64,000 bases of DNA from positions 1,178,001-1,242,000 of the forward strand of contig NZ_CP092431.1 in assembly GCF_022385335.1 (NCBI RefSeq), given 5' to 3'. Positions 17,140 to 26,193 of the stretch are shown here, in pieces; within the stretch, counting starts at the first letter, position 1, and each line of letters starts with the position of its first letter. Under the pieces are notes generated by a model. That model saw only the letters and a list, made by a program, of their open reading frames with translations. It was not told the origin of the DNA and ran no database searches. This DNA is from Streptomyces deccanensis (lineage in GTDB: Bacteria; Actinomycetota; Actinomycetes; Streptomycetales; Streptomycetaceae). A program made the position numbers and the translations under genes.

Positions 17140-17187
17140 ATGTCAAGCCGGGCACCTCCTTGTCGAGGTGTCGTCGGGCTGCCCTGA
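17140..17187 (+). CDS. Possible 15-residue upstream peptide with internal hairpin
   Basis: An ATG just after the -10 opens MSSRAPPCRGVVGLP and stops 31 bases before the ATP-grasp start. A CACCTC/GAGGTG stem (17153-17170) lies inside. It may be a leader peptide or 5'-UTR regulatory structure; chance is possible. Confidence 0.3.
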   Translation: MSSRAPPCRGVVGLP

Positions 17188-17218
17188 CGCCTGAACGCAC
17201 CGCACGAAAAGGGGAGCT

Positions 17219-18475
17219 GTGGCTCATCTGTTGGTGGTCGAGAGCTGGGTCGGATCGATGAGCAGGCTGCTCCCACGGGCCATCCGGGAGGGCGGTCACG
17301 AGTTCACGTTCCTCACCCGCGACCTGCACCACTACCTGCGCTCGGCCCCCGAGGGCACGTCCCATCCGCTGCTGGGCGCGCGGAACGTGGTCACGGCCGA
17401 CACCAACGACCTCGACACCCTGCTGCCGGAGACCGAGCGCCTGCACTCGGTGTTCGGCTTCGACGGGGTGATCTCGTCCTGCGACTACTACCTGCCGACC
17501 GTGGCCCGGATCGCCGGGCACCTCGGACTCCCCGGGCCCGGTCCGCAGGCCGTCGCGGACGCCTGCCGCAAGGACGCCACCCGCCGCGTCCTCGCCGACG
17601 CCGGCGTGCCCGGCCCCCGCTTCGCCCTGCACGAGGAGTGGGCCGACATCGCCCGCGCGGCACGGGAGATCGGCTACCCCCTGGTTGTCAAACCCGTCGA
17701 CCTGTGCGCGGGCATGTATGTGCGGAGGGTGGACGACGAAAGCGAACTCGCCGCCGCCGTAAGGGCGTTGGGCGACTTCCCGCTGAACGCGCGCGGGCAG
17801 CGCCGGGTGCCCGCCGTCCTCCTCGAAGAGCTGCTGACCGGACCCGAGGTGAGCGTCGAGACCGTGTCCCACGCGGGAGCGGTGCACGTCGTGGGGGTGA
17901 CCGACAAGAGCATCGGCGGGGCGCCCGCGTTCATCGAGACCGGGCACATGTTCCCCGCGGCGCTGACGGGCGCCGACACCGAGGCGGCCGAACAGACCGC
18001 GCTGAGCGCGCTCAAGGCGCTCGGGCTGACCGACGGCGTCGTCGCCCACACCGAGATCAAACTGACCCCGGCCGGTCCGCGTGTGGTCGAGGTGAACCCC
18101 CGGCCCGCCGGGAACCGCATCACCGAACTGGTCCGCCACGTCACCGCCATCGACCTCGCCGCGGCCGCCGTGGACGTCGCCCTCGGCCGCGCACCCGATC
18201 TGCGCCGGCGGGAGACCGGCCTGCGCAGCGCGGCCGTCGGGTTCCTCGTGCCGGAGACCTCGGGGACCCTCGCGTCGCTGGACGGCGGTGACCTCGCCGA
18301 CGCCGAGAACGTGCTGGAGGTGCAGCTCGCCGAGCCGGGTCGGCAGGTCAAGTCGGCCGGCAGCAACAACGAGTACCTCGGCCACGTCATGATGGGCGAC
18401 CCCGGCGGGCTGGGCGCGCGCGAGCGGGTCGAGGCGCTGTTGGGCGAGTTGAGCGCCGGGCTGGTGATCCGGTGA
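17219..18475 (+). CDS. ATP-grasp domain carboxylate-amine ligase
   Basis: 418 residues. After a Rossmann-like pre-ATP-grasp region (LLVVESWVGSM) comes the ATP-grasp fold: the ATP-binding lysine in YPLVVKPVD, the adenine-binding acidic stretch LLEELLTGPEVSVE, and the metal-binding HTEIKLT and VEVNPRPAGN pattern (Glu/Asn). Enzymes of this group (BacD/DdaF-like and CarB-like ligases) make an acyl phosphate from a carboxylate and couple it to an amine, often forming dipeptides. It is the first gene of the operon; the GTG start is preceded by AAAAGGGGAG, and the stop overlaps the next start as GTGA. I infer that it joins an amino-acid unit made by the neighbouring PLP enzyme. Family sure, substrate unknown. 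Confidence 0.88.
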   Translation: MAHLLVVESWVGSMSRLLPRAIREGGHEFTFLTRDLHHYLRSAPEGTSHPLLGARNVVTADTNDLDTLLPETERLHSVFGFDGVISSCDYYLPTVARIAGHLGLPGPGPQAVADACRKDATRRVLADAGVPGPRFALHEEWADIARAAREIGYPLVVKPVDLCAGMYVRRVDDESELAAAVRALGDFPLNARGQRRVPAVLLEELLTGPEVSVETVSHAGAVHVVGVTDKSIGGAPAFIETGHMFPAALTGADTEAAEQTALSALKALGLTDGVVAHTEIKLTPAGPRVVEVNPRPAGNRITELVRHVTAIDLAAAAVDVALGRAPDLRRRETGLRSAAVGFLVPETSGTLASLDGGDLADAENVLEVQLAEPGRQVKSAGSNNEYLGHVMMGDPGGLGARERVEALLGELSAGLVIR

Positions 18476-19323
18476 GCGCCGTCGCGCCGGTGGCCGGGAC
18501 GGTCACCTACGAAGACCTGCTGGAGCGGGCCCGGGCCGGCCGGCTCGGGCCGGACCCCGCAACGCTGCGCATCGCGGTGGCGTTCGTGACCCGGCAGGCC
18601 GTGCGCCACGACGGGCGGGGCACCGGCTACCGCAACGAGGTGCTCAGTCTGCGTCTCGCCGGTGCCGTGGGGTCCTGCGCGGTCGAGCCCGGTGCCCTGC
18701 CGGACGCGGCGATCGACGACTGTGTCGGCGCCGATGTCGCCCGGCTCCTGGAGCATCCGCTGCCGCCGGTGCGGGTGGCCGCGCTGGACGCCTATCTGAT
18801 GCACGTCGGCCCGCACACCCCCGAGAACGGGGCACGGCCGTTCCCCCTCCCGGCCGGTACGTCGCTGGAGAAGTCTCAGGCGCGGGCGCGGGCCGTCGTC
18901 GAGCTGCTCGACCTGCCGTCGGGCGCGACCGTGCTCGTGGTCGGGGTCGTCAACTCCCTTCTGGAGGCGCTGCGTTCACGCGGACTGCGCTATGTGCCCT
19001 GCGATCTCAAGGGCGGGGTCACCGAGTGGGGCGAGGAGGTCGTCACCGACGCGCTCGACGCGGCAGAGCGCTGTGACGCGCTGCTGGTCTCCGGGATGAC
19101 ACTGAGCAACGGTTCCTTCGAGCCGCTGCGGCGACACGCCCTGTCGTACGGCAAGCAGTTGGTGATGTTCGCGCAGACGGGCAGCGCGGTGCTGCCCCGG
19201 TTCCTCGGGCACGGGGTGAGCGCGGTGTGCGCGGAGCCGTACCCCTTCTTCTGGCTGGACGCGGGCGCTGGCACGCTGCACCGCTACCGCGCGCAGAGCC
19301 CGGGATCGGGGGACGGCCGGTGA
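18472..19323 (+). CDS. Rossmann-like DUF364-type protein (putative heavy-metal-chelation family)
   Basis: 283 residues. The N-terminal half resembles the DUF4213 region (FVTRQAVRHDGRGTGYRNEVLSL). The C-terminal half is a Rossmann-like fold of the DUF364 type (ATVLVVGVVNSLLEALR, CDALLVSGMTLSNGSF, GKQLVMFAQTGS). The Pfam family carries the label putative heavy-metal chelation, but no reaction is firmly known. GTGA overlaps with both neighbours place it inside the operon. In this context it may be a biosynthetic enzyme for, or binder of, a metal-chelating small molecule. Moderately sure of family. Confidence 0.75.
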   Translation: MSAVAPVAGTVTYEDLLERARAGRLGPDPATLRIAVAFVTRQAVRHDGRGTGYRNEVLSLRLAGAVGSCAVEPGALPDAAIDDCVGADVARLLEHPLPPVRVAALDAYLMHVGPHTPENGARPFPLPAGTSLEKSQARARAVVELLDLPSGATVLVVGVVNSLLEALRSRGLRYVPCDLKGGVTEWGEEVVTDALDAAERCDALLVSGMTLSNGSFEPLRRHALSYGKQLVMFAQTGSAVLPRFLGHGVSAVCAEPYPFFWLDAGAGTLHRYRAQSPGSGDGR

Positions 19324-20408
19324 CCTCCTCGACCGTCCTGCGCACCGTCGCCCGGCCGGAGCTGCTGTCCCTCGTCGGACGGACACCGCTGGCGCGCATC
19401 ACCGCCGATCTGCCCGGCCCGCAGCCGGGGTTCTGGGCCAAGCTGGAAGGGCTCGCGGCCGGCGGGATGAAGGCACGGGCGGCCGTGTCGATGTTGCTGG
19501 GCGCCCGGGAGCGCGGTGAACTGCGGCCCGGCGCACCGGTGGTGGAGTCCACGTCCGGCACGCTGGGCATCGGGCTCGCCTTCGCCGGGCAGGCCCTCGG
19601 CCACCCGGTCGTGCTGGTCGGCGACAGCGAACTGGAGCCGTCCATGCGACAGTTGCTGCGTTCGCACGGGGTACGGCTGGAGCTGGTGGACCGCCCGGCG
19701 GCACGGGGCGGCTGGCAGGCGGCACGCCTCGCCCGGCTGCGGGAACTGCTCGCCGTCCTACCGGGGGCGTACTGGCCCGACCAGTACAACAACCCCGACA
19801 ACACCGCCGGATACGCCTCGCTCGCCGCCGAACTCGCCGTACAGCTCGATCACTTGGACATCCTGGTGTGCAGTGTCGGCACCGGCGGCCACAGCGCGGG
19901 CATCATCGGCCCGCTGCGCCGGCACTGGCCCGCGCTGCGCCTCATCGGCGTCGACTCCACCGGCTCGACGATCTTCGGTCAGCCGGCCCGGCCGAGACTG
20001 ATGCGCGGCCTCGGCAGCAGCATCCATCCGCGCAACGTCGCCTACGACGCCTTCGACGAGGTGCACTGGGTCGGCCCGGCGGAGGCCGTCGACAGCTGTC
20101 GTCGCCTCGCCCGCGGCAGCTTCGTCAGCGGCGGCTGGAGCACCGGCGCGGTCGCGCTCGTCGCCGCCTGGGCGGCCCGCGTCCACCCGGGTGCCGTCGT
20201 CGCCACCGTCTTCCCGGACGGCCCGCACCGCTACCTCGGCAGCGTCTTCGACGACGACTTCGCCGCCGCCCACGGCCTCGACCCGGCCTCCGCCGCCGCG
20301 CGCCCCGTGGAGATCCCCCATCCCCGCGCGGCCGAGGCCGTCGGCTGGGTGCGCTGCGGCAGGGTCGCCGACCCGCTCGACGTCCCCCCTTCGGAAGAGA
20401 GACTGTGA
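19320..20408 (+). CDS. Cysteine-synthase-like PLP-dependent enzyme
   Basis: 362 residues, fold type II PLP enzyme of the OASS/CBS family. The usual SxKDR around the PLP lysine is here GGMKAR, keeping the Lys but losing the Ser and Asp. The substrate loop ESTSGTLGIGLA, YWPDQYNNPDN and the phosphate-binding loop SVGTGGHSAG are conserved. Such divergent members make beta-substituted alanines, for example diaminopropionate in siderophore pathways (SbnA). The GTG at 19320 is fixed by GTGA overlap; homology starts right after it. It probably supplies a non-protein amino acid to the ATP-grasp ligase. Chemistry inferred. Confidence 0.88.
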   Translation: MTSSTVLRTVARPELLSLVGRTPLARITADLPGPQPGFWAKLEGLAAGGMKARAAVSMLLGARERGELRPGAPVVESTSGTLGIGLAFAGQALGHPVVLVGDSELEPSMRQLLRSHGVRLELVDRPAARGGWQAARLARLRELLAVLPGAYWPDQYNNPDNTAGYASLAAELAVQLDHLDILVCSVGTGGHSAGIIGPLRRHWPALRLIGVDSTGSTIFGQPARPRLMRGLGSSIHPRNVAYDAFDEVHWVGPAEAVDSCRRLARGSFVSGGWSTGAVALVAAWAARVHPGAVVATVFPDGPHRYLGSVFDDDFAAAHGLDPASAAARPVEIPHPRAAEAVGWVRCGRVADPLDVPPSEERL

Positions 20409-21490
20409 AGGCAAGCCTGCGCACCGTACGCCTCGAACTCGCCGAACCGTTGCGCATCTCCCGCTCCACCATGTCCGCGCGTGACGCGGTCTGGCTCACC
20501 GTGCGGGACGACGACGGGGTCCAGGGCCACGGTGAGGCCGTCACCAGCGTCTACTACGGCCTCGACACCGACACCCTGGGCCGGCTCCTCACGGACGCCG
20601 CCGCCGAGCTACGGCGGTTCCCCGATCCGGAGAGCGCCCTGGAGGCCCTGCGCGGCGGCGGACCGGCCGGTTCTCCCGACGCTCCCCCGGCCGTGACCGC
20701 CGCCGTCGACGCCGCGCTCCTCGATCTCGTCGGCAAGCGGGCCGGAACCCCGGTGCACCGACTGCTGGGCGCGCCCGGCGCGCCGGCGGCCGCGACCGCC
20801 CGGACCATCGGCATCACCCCGCCCGCGCGTGCCGCGGCCGAGGCGGGCCGCCTCGCCGCGAGCGGCTTCGAGGTCGTCAAGGTCAAGGCCGGGGCACCCG
20901 ACCCCGAGAGCGACATCGCCCGCGTACGGGCCGTCCGCGAGGCCGCACCCCGGATCCGGCTCCTCCTCGACCCGAACGGCGCCTGGACACCGGCCCAGGC
21001 GGACGCCTTGCTGCCGCGCTTCGCGGACTTGGGCGTGGAGGCCGTCGAACAGCCCGTCGCCCCGGGCGACCCGGAGACGCTCGCCGCCCTGGCCGAGCGC
21101 TCCCCGCTGCCGATCGTCGCCGACGAGGACGCCGTGGGGCTGGCGGACGTCCAGCGGCTGGCCGGACGGGTGCACGGGGTCAACGTCAAGCTCGCCAAGT
21201 GCGGCGGTGTCCACGCGGCGCTGCGGATCGCCGAGCTGATCGAGGGCAGCGGGACCGAGCTGATGCTCGGCTGCCTCACCGCCAGCAGCCTCGGGCTGGC
21301 CCCGGCCGTCCACCTCGTGGACCGCGCCCGCTGGGTCGACCTCGACGGGCATCTCCTGCTCGCCGACGACCCGTGGACCGGCATCGGCGGCACCGACGGC
21401 GTCGTACGCACAACGGACGCACCCGGCCTCGGAGTTCGGCTCCGCGCGGCCCACGAGACGGAGGAGGCCCACCGTGCAGACGTGGCATGA
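20405..21490 (+). CDS. Dipeptide epimerase (enolase superfamily, MLE subgroup)
   Basis: 361 residues. The N-terminal capping domain begins with LRTVRLELAEPLRISRS. The barrel has the KxK motif (VVKVKAG), metal ligands Asp/Glu/Asp in LLLDPNGAW, EQPVAPGD and VADEDAVG, and the opposite acid/base Lys in VNVKLAKCGG. This two-lysine pattern is that of dipeptide epimerases such as the L-Ala-D/L-Glu enzyme, which invert the alpha-carbon of a dipeptide residue. Following an ATP-grasp ligase it likely epimerises that ligase's product. The start overlaps the PLP gene stop as GTGA. The last 17 bases overlap the MFS gene start. Confidence 0.9.
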   Translation: MKASLRTVRLELAEPLRISRSTMSARDAVWLTVRDDDGVQGHGEAVTSVYYGLDTDTLGRLLTDAAAELRRFPDPESALEALRGGGPAGSPDAPPAVTAAVDAALLDLVGKRAGTPVHRLLGAPGAPAAATARTIGITPPARAAAEAGRLAASGFEVVKVKAGAPDPESDIARVRAVREAAPRIRLLLDPNGAWTPAQADALLPRFADLGVEAVEQPVAPGDPETLAALAERSPLPIVADEDAVGLADVQRLAGRVHGVNVKLAKCGGVHAALRIAELIEGSGTELMLGCLTASSLGLAPAVHLVDRARWVDLDGHLLLADDPWTGIGGTDGVVRTTDAPGLGVRLRAAHETEEAHRADVA

Positions 21491-22745
21491 GATACGCCGC
21501 TTCCCGTTCGCGGTCCGCCTGCTGCTGATCAACCAACTCGGCGTCAACATCGGGTTCTACCTGCTGATCCCCTACCTCGCCACGCACCTCACCGAGAACC
21601 TGGGCATGTCGGCGGCCGTGGTCGGCATCGTCCTGGGTGTCCGCAACCTCAGTCAGCAGGGCCTGTTCATCATCGGCGGCTCCGCCTCGGACCGGCTCGG
21701 CGCGCGGGGCGTCATCATCGCCGGATGCGCCCTGCGGACCGTCGGGTTCGGGCTGTTCGCCCTCGGCGACGGGCTGGCGGTGCTGCTCGCCGCGTCGGTG
21801 CTCAGCGGGCTCGCCGGGGCGCTGTTCAACCCGGCGGTGCGGGCGTATCTGGCGCAGGAGGCCGGGGAGCGCAAGGCGGAGGCGTTCGCGCTGTTCAACG
21901 TCTTCGCCACGACCGGTGCCCTCATCGGGCCACTGCTGGGCAGCGCCCTGCTGCTGGTGGACTTCCGTACGTCCGCCCTCACGGCTGCCGGGATCTTCGC
22001 CGTGCTGACCGTCGCCCAGGCACTCGTCCTGCCCGCGCGGCAGGTCGAGCCGAGCGGCGGCGGTGTCCTCGGGGACTGGCGGGAGGTGCTGGGCAACCGG
22101 GCGTTCCTGGCCTTCGCGCTCGCCATGGTCGGCATGTTCACCCTGGAGAACCAGCTGTACCTGTTGCTGCCGGCCGGGGCCCGGGAGGCCACCGGCTGGG
22201 ACGGGGCCGCCGGTCTCGTCTTCCTCGTCGGGACACTCGCCAACCTCGCGCTGCAGCTGCGCATCACCAAGGCACTCAAGTCGCGTGGTGACAGGACGCG
22301 TTGGATCGGTGTGGGGCTCGCCGTGACCGGTCTGGCGTTCCTGCCGCCGGCGGTCGGGGCCGGGCTCGGCGTCTCCGGGTGGACCGCCGCCGTACCCGTC
22401 CTCCTCGGCGCACTGCTCCTCTACCTGGGCCTCATGGTGGCCTCGCCGTTCGTGATGGAGCTGATCCCCCGCTTCGGCCGCCCGGAGCTGACCGGCACGT
22501 ACTTCGGGATCTTCTACGTCGTCTCCGGTGTCGCGGCCGCCGTCGGCAACACCGTCGTCGGGTGGGCCATGGACGCCGGGGAGGGCGGCGGCCACACGTG
22601 GCTGCCGTGGGTGTGCTGCGCCGTGTTCGGCCTGATGTCGGCGGCCGGCATCGGCTGGCTGCGCCGACTGGGGGCGCTGCCCGCGAACCCCGAAGCCGCC
22701 GTCCCCGCCACAGCCGCCGAGGCCGCCGAGAAGAGCAGCGCATGA
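21474..22745 (+). CDS. MFS transporter, probable exporter of the operon product
   Basis: 423 residues with about 12 hydrophobic segments; MFS motif A is present as GGSASDRLGARG. GGAGGAGG precedes the GTG at 21474, which lies inside the epimerase gene. Its position between biosynthetic and import genes parallels CntE, the MFS exporter of staphylopine. The C-terminal about 30 residues are Ala/Glu-rich. The stop overlaps the methyltransferase ATG (ATGA). Export of the small molecule is inferred from context; substrate unknown. Confidence 0.88.
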   Translation: MQTWHEIRRFPFAVRLLLINQLGVNIGFYLLIPYLATHLTENLGMSAAVVGIVLGVRNLSQQGLFIIGGSASDRLGARGVIIAGCALRTVGFGLFALGDGLAVLLAASVLSGLAGALFNPAVRAYLAQEAGERKAEAFALFNVFATTGALIGPLLGSALLLVDFRTSALTAAGIFAVLTVAQALVLPARQVEPSGGGVLGDWREVLGNRAFLAFALAMVGMFTLENQLYLLLPAGAREATGWDGAAGLVFLVGTLANLALQLRITKALKSRGDRTRWIGVGLAVTGLAFLPPAVGAGLGVSGWTAAVPVLLGALLLYLGLMVASPFVMELIPRFGRPELTGTYFGIFYVVSGVAAAVGNTVVGWAMDAGEGGGHTWLPWVCCAVFGLMSAAGIGWLRRLGALPANPEAAVPATAAEAAEKSSA

Positions 22746-23536
22746 CGCACGCCAACCTCCTCACCGACAACCCGGAGCTGTACGAGGCCCGCTTCCCCGA
22801 CCCCGAACGGCTGGCCGGGCGCTGGGCCGAGGACTGTCTGCGGCGCCACGGGGCCGGACCACGGGTCCTGGACCTGGGCTGCGGCACCGGACGCGATGCC
22901 GCCCACCTGCACACCGTCGGCCGTACGGTGACCGGCGCCGACCTCTCCGAGGCGATGCTCGCCCACGCCCGCGCCCGGCATCCCGGCCCGGCGTACGTGC
23001 GGGCCGATCTGCACGGCTTCGACCTCGGCCGGGCGGCCTTCGACGCGGTGGTCTGCCTGGACAGCTCCCCGCTGTACTGCCACACCAACGCCCAGCTCGA
23101 CGGCTTCCTCTCCTCCTGCCGCCGGGCACTGGCACCCGGCGGGCTGCTGGTCGCCGAGATGCGCAACGGCGCCTACTTCCTGGGCCGTACCGACCTGCTC
23201 GACACCCCGACCGTCCACGCCTTCACCTGGCAGGGCACCGCCTACCGGTCCACCACCACCCTCACCGTCGACCGCACCGCCCAACTGCTGCGCCGTACCC
23301 GCGTCTGGACCTCCGACGACGGCGCGGCCCCCGTCGAACAGCGGTCCGCCTGGCGGCTGTTGTTCCCGCAGGAGCTGCGCCACCTCCTGACCGCGCACGG
23401 TTTCGAGGTGCTCGAACTGCACGACGGGCCGGGCCCTCGCACCGAACCGCCGTGGCGGGAGGGCCGGTTGCCGGGCGGTACGGCGGACGCGGACCGCCTG
23501 CACGTCGTCGCGCGCCTCGCCTCCCCCACCCACTGA
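22742..23536 (+). CDS. Class I SAM-dependent methyltransferase
   Basis: 264 residues. SAM-binding motif I is VLDLGCGTGRDA, motif II acidic residue in VTGADLSEAML, and motif III region AFDAVVCLDSSPLYC followed by ALAPGGLLVAEMR. This is the methyltransf_25/11 type fold that acts on small molecules. The ATG overlaps the MFS stop. It presumably N- or O-methylates an intermediate of the same pathway. The next gene begins after 39 bases, the only real gap in the operon. Confidence 0.9.
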   Translation: MTHANLLTDNPELYEARFPDPERLAGRWAEDCLRRHGAGPRVLDLGCGTGRDAAHLHTVGRTVTGADLSEAMLAHARARHPGPAYVRADLHGFDLGRAAFDAVVCLDSSPLYCHTNAQLDGFLSSCRRALAPGGLLVAEMRNGAYFLGRTDLLDTPTVHAFTWQGTAYRSTTTLTVDRTAQLLRRTRVWTSDDGAAPVEQRSAWRLLFPQELRHLLTAHGFEVLELHDGPGPRTEPPWREGRLPGGTADADRLHVVARLASPTH

Positions 23537-23575
23537 TCCCTGCCCTTCCTCCCTCTCGACACCCAAGGAACCCTC

Positions 23576-25162
23576 ATGCACGACGAACGTCTCCCCGGCC
23601 TGCGCCGACGCGGCTTCCTCACCGCCGCGGGCGCCGCCACCCTCGGCGCGCTCGCCCTGACCGCGTGCGGCGCGGACGGCACCGACTCCGAAGCGAGCGG
23701 CGACAGCGGCACCCCCAAGCGGGGCGGGCGGCTGCGGGCCGCGTTCGCGGGCGGCGGCGCCAGCGAGACCCTCGATCCGCACCTGGCCAATCTGTTCGCC
23801 GACGTCGCCCGGGCCAAGGCCCTGTACGACAAGCTCGCCGACTACGGGGCCGATCTGTCCGCCCAACCGCGCCTCGCCACCAAGTGGGAGTCGAACAAGA
23901 CCCTGGACCGCTGGCAGGTCACCCTGCGCGAGGCCACCTTCCACGACGGCAGGCCGGTCACCGCCGAGGACGTCCTCTACAGCTACCGCCGGATCGCCGA
24001 CCCCGAGAAGGCGTTCCGCGCGAAGGCGTCCCTGGAGCCCATCGACCTCGACGCGAGCCGGGCCATCGGTGAGCGGTCCGTCGAGTTCGTGCTGAAGCGG
24101 CCGACCGCCGAATTCCCCAACGTGCTGGCCGCGTTCGGCGCGTACATCGTGCCGAAGGACGCGGGGAAGAACGCCGGCGACTTCGACAAGAAGCCGATCG
24201 GCTCCGGCCCCTTCCGCTTCGTCTCCTTCTCCCCCGGTCGCACGGCCGTCTTCCGCCGCTTCGACGCCTACTGGGAGGGCGCGCCGCATCTCGACGAGCT
24301 CGAGTTCGTCGTCGCCAACGAGGAGTCGGCCCGGGTCAACGCGCTGCTGGGCGGCCAGGTCGAGTACGCCCACGAGCTCAACCCCACCACCGCCCGCGCC
24401 CATGAGGACAAGGGACAGATCCAGATCGTCCGGCTGCGGGGCAGCGCCATGCAGGGGTTCTGCATGAAGACCGACCGGCCGCCCTTCGACGACAAGCGGG
24501 TCCGGGAGGCGTTCTTCCTGATCGCCGACCGGCAGGAACTCGTCGACGGCGCCCTGTCCGGCGCGGGCGTCGTCGGCAACGACCTGTTCGGCAAGGGCTA
24601 CGAGTACTACGCCGCCGACCTCCCGCAGCGCGAGCAGGACCTCGACCGGGCCCGGGCCCTGCTGAAGCAGGCCGGCGCGGAGAAGCTGAAGGTCACCCTG
24701 GACACCTCCGCCGTGGCCGCCGGGTTCACCGAGGCCGCCAGCATCTTCAAGGACCAGGCCGCCAAGGCGGGCGTCACCGTCGACGTGCGGATGGGCAGCA
24801 AGGACTCGTACTGGAGCGACATCCTCGACTCCGGCACCCTCGCCTGCTACCGGTCCGGCGCCATGCCCATCGAGGCCCACATCTCGCAGCGGCTGCTCAC
24901 CGACTCCACCACCAACGCCACCAAGTGGCACCACAAGGACTTCGACGCCCTGTACCAGCAGGCCCAGTCGACGCGGGACAAGACACAGCGGGCGGCCGTC
25001 TACGAGCGGATGCAGCGCCGGCTGTACACCGAGGGCGGCTTCCTGATCTGGGGGTTCGCCGACTGGATCCTCGGCACGGCCAAGACGGTGAAGGGAGTGG
25101 AGACCAAGGCCCCCGCCAACACGCTCGACTGGGCCCGCTTCGACAAGGTGTGGCTGGCGTGA
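23576..25162 (+). CDS. Opp/Nik-type ABC transporter substrate-binding lipoprotein
   Basis: 528 residues. The signal is a twin-arginine lipoprotein type: RRRGFLTAAG, a hydrophobic run and lipobox LTAC. The mature part is an SBP_bac_5 protein (peptide/nickel/opine family): LRAAFAGGGASETLDPHL near the start, YSYRRIADP, FRFVSFSPGRTAVFRR, and ALLKQAGAEKLKVTL. It would be anchored outside the membrane to capture a peptide-like or metal-chelate ligand and feed the two permeases. AAGGAACC precedes the ATG. The permease start overlaps its stop (GTGA). Confidence 0.92.
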   Translation: MHDERLPGLRRRGFLTAAGAATLGALALTACGADGTDSEASGDSGTPKRGGRLRAAFAGGGASETLDPHLANLFADVARAKALYDKLADYGADLSAQPRLATKWESNKTLDRWQVTLREATFHDGRPVTAEDVLYSYRRIADPEKAFRAKASLEPIDLDASRAIGERSVEFVLKRPTAEFPNVLAAFGAYIVPKDAGKNAGDFDKKPIGSGPFRFVSFSPGRTAVFRRFDAYWEGAPHLDELEFVVANEESARVNALLGGQVEYAHELNPTTARAHEDKGQIQIVRLRGSAMQGFCMKTDRPPFDDKRVREAFFLIADRQELVDGALSGAGVVGNDLFGKGYEYYAADLPQREQDLDRARALLKQAGAEKLKVTLDTSAVAAGFTEAASIFKDQAAKAGVTVDVRMGSKDSYWSDILDSGTLACYRSGAMPIEAHISQRLLTDSTTNATKWHHKDFDALYQQAQSTRDKTQRAAVYERMQRRLYTEGGFLIWGFADWILGTAKTVKGVETKAPANTLDWARFDKVWLA

Positions 25163-26193
25163 CCCCAGGGTTCACCCGCGCCCCGAAGGGGCGCGGGGAA
25201 CTGCGCGACCGGCCACCACGGCGCCCCGGCCGCCGGACGACGGATCGTGGCACGTCGTTCGTCGTCCGGCGGCTGTTCCTCGGTGTCGCGCAGACCGCCG
25301 CCGTCGTGCTGCTGGTGTTCGCGCTCACGGAGGCGCTGCCGGGCGACGCCGCGGTCGCGCTGGCCGGGGATCAGCCCGATCCGGCGCGCATCGCCGCCAT
25401 CCGCGAGGCGATGCACCTCGACCGGCCGGTGCACGAACGACTGGCCGACTGGGCGACGGGTCTGCTGCACGGTGACTTCGGCACCTCGCTGACCTCCGGC
25501 CGCCCGGTCGCCCAGTACATCGCCGACGGTTTCGGGCCGACGCTGCTGCTCGCTTCGCTCACGGTGGCACTGCTCGTCCCGATCGGCTTCGGGCTCGGGG
25601 TGCTGGCCGCCCGCCACGAGGGCGGGCCGGTCGACCGCCTGGTCAGCTCACTGACGCTCGCCGTGTACGCGGTTCCCGAGTTCGCCCTCGGGGTGCTTCT
25701 GGTGACCGTGTTCGCGCTGCGACTGGGCTGGCTGCCGCCGACCGCCGTCGGCTACGGCACCGACCTCCTCGCCCACCCGACCGCCCTCGTCCTGCCCGTC
25801 CTCGTCCTGCTGTCCCGGCCCGTCTGCTCCCTCGTCCGGCTGGTCCGGGCCGGCATGGTCGACGCCCTCGCCTCCCCGTACGTCGCCCACGCCCGCCGGT
25901 ACGGCGTGTCCGGCGCCCGCGTCCTCTACACCCACGCCCTCCCGAACGCCCTCGCCCCGGCCGCCCAGCAACTCGCCCGCACCATCGACTGGTTGCTGTG
26001 CGGCGTCATCGTCGTGGAGGCCCTCTACGTGATCCCCGGACTCGGCACCGTCCTCCTCAACGCCGTGGCCGAGCGCGATGTCCCCGTCGTCCAGGGCCTC
26101 GCCGTGGTCTTCGGCGTCCTGACCGTCGTGCTCAACCTGGGCGCGGACGTGGTCGCCCGCCGGCTGGCACCCCGGGCGGGGGTGGCGGCGTGA
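25159..26193 (+). CDS. ABC transporter permease (DppB/NikB type)
   Basis: 344 residues. The start is fixed by GTGA overlap with the binding-protein gene. An unusual N-terminal extension (about 30 residues, GRGELRDRPPRRPG) comes from a dispersed repeat element. After it begins the normal DppB fold (FVVRRLFLGVAQ, PGDAAVALAGDQPDP) with about six TM helices and the EAA-loop region around YGVSGARVLYTHALPN. DppB-type permeases form the channel with a DppC-type partner, here the next gene. The stop overlaps the next start. Confidence 0.9.
   Translation: MTPGFTRAPKGRGELRDRPPRRPGRRTTDRGTSFVVRRLFLGVAQTAAVVLLVFALTEALPGDAAVALAGDQPDPARIAAIREAMHLDRPVHERLADWATGLLHGDFGTSLTSGRPVAQYIADGFGPTLLLASLTVALLVPIGFGLGVLAARHEGGPVDRLVSSLTLAVYAVPEFALGVLLVTVFALRLGWLPPTAVGYGTDLLAHPTALVLPVLVLLSRPVCSLVRLVRAGMVDALASPYVAHARRYGVSGARVLYTHALPNALAPAAQQLARTIDWLLCGVIVVEALYVIPGLGTVLLNAVAERDVPVVQGLAVVFGVLTVVLNLGADVVARRLAPRAGVAA
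25178..25220 (+). repeat. Streptomyces-type dispersed repeat inside the permease gene
   Basis: A CGCCCC-GAA-GGGGCG hairpin is followed by GGCGCGGGGAACTGCGCGAC; a 24-base stretch (25187-25210) recurs identically at 34237-34260, and a degenerate copy is near 63,298. In both exact copies it is read in the same frame (GRGELRD). Confidence 0.85.
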
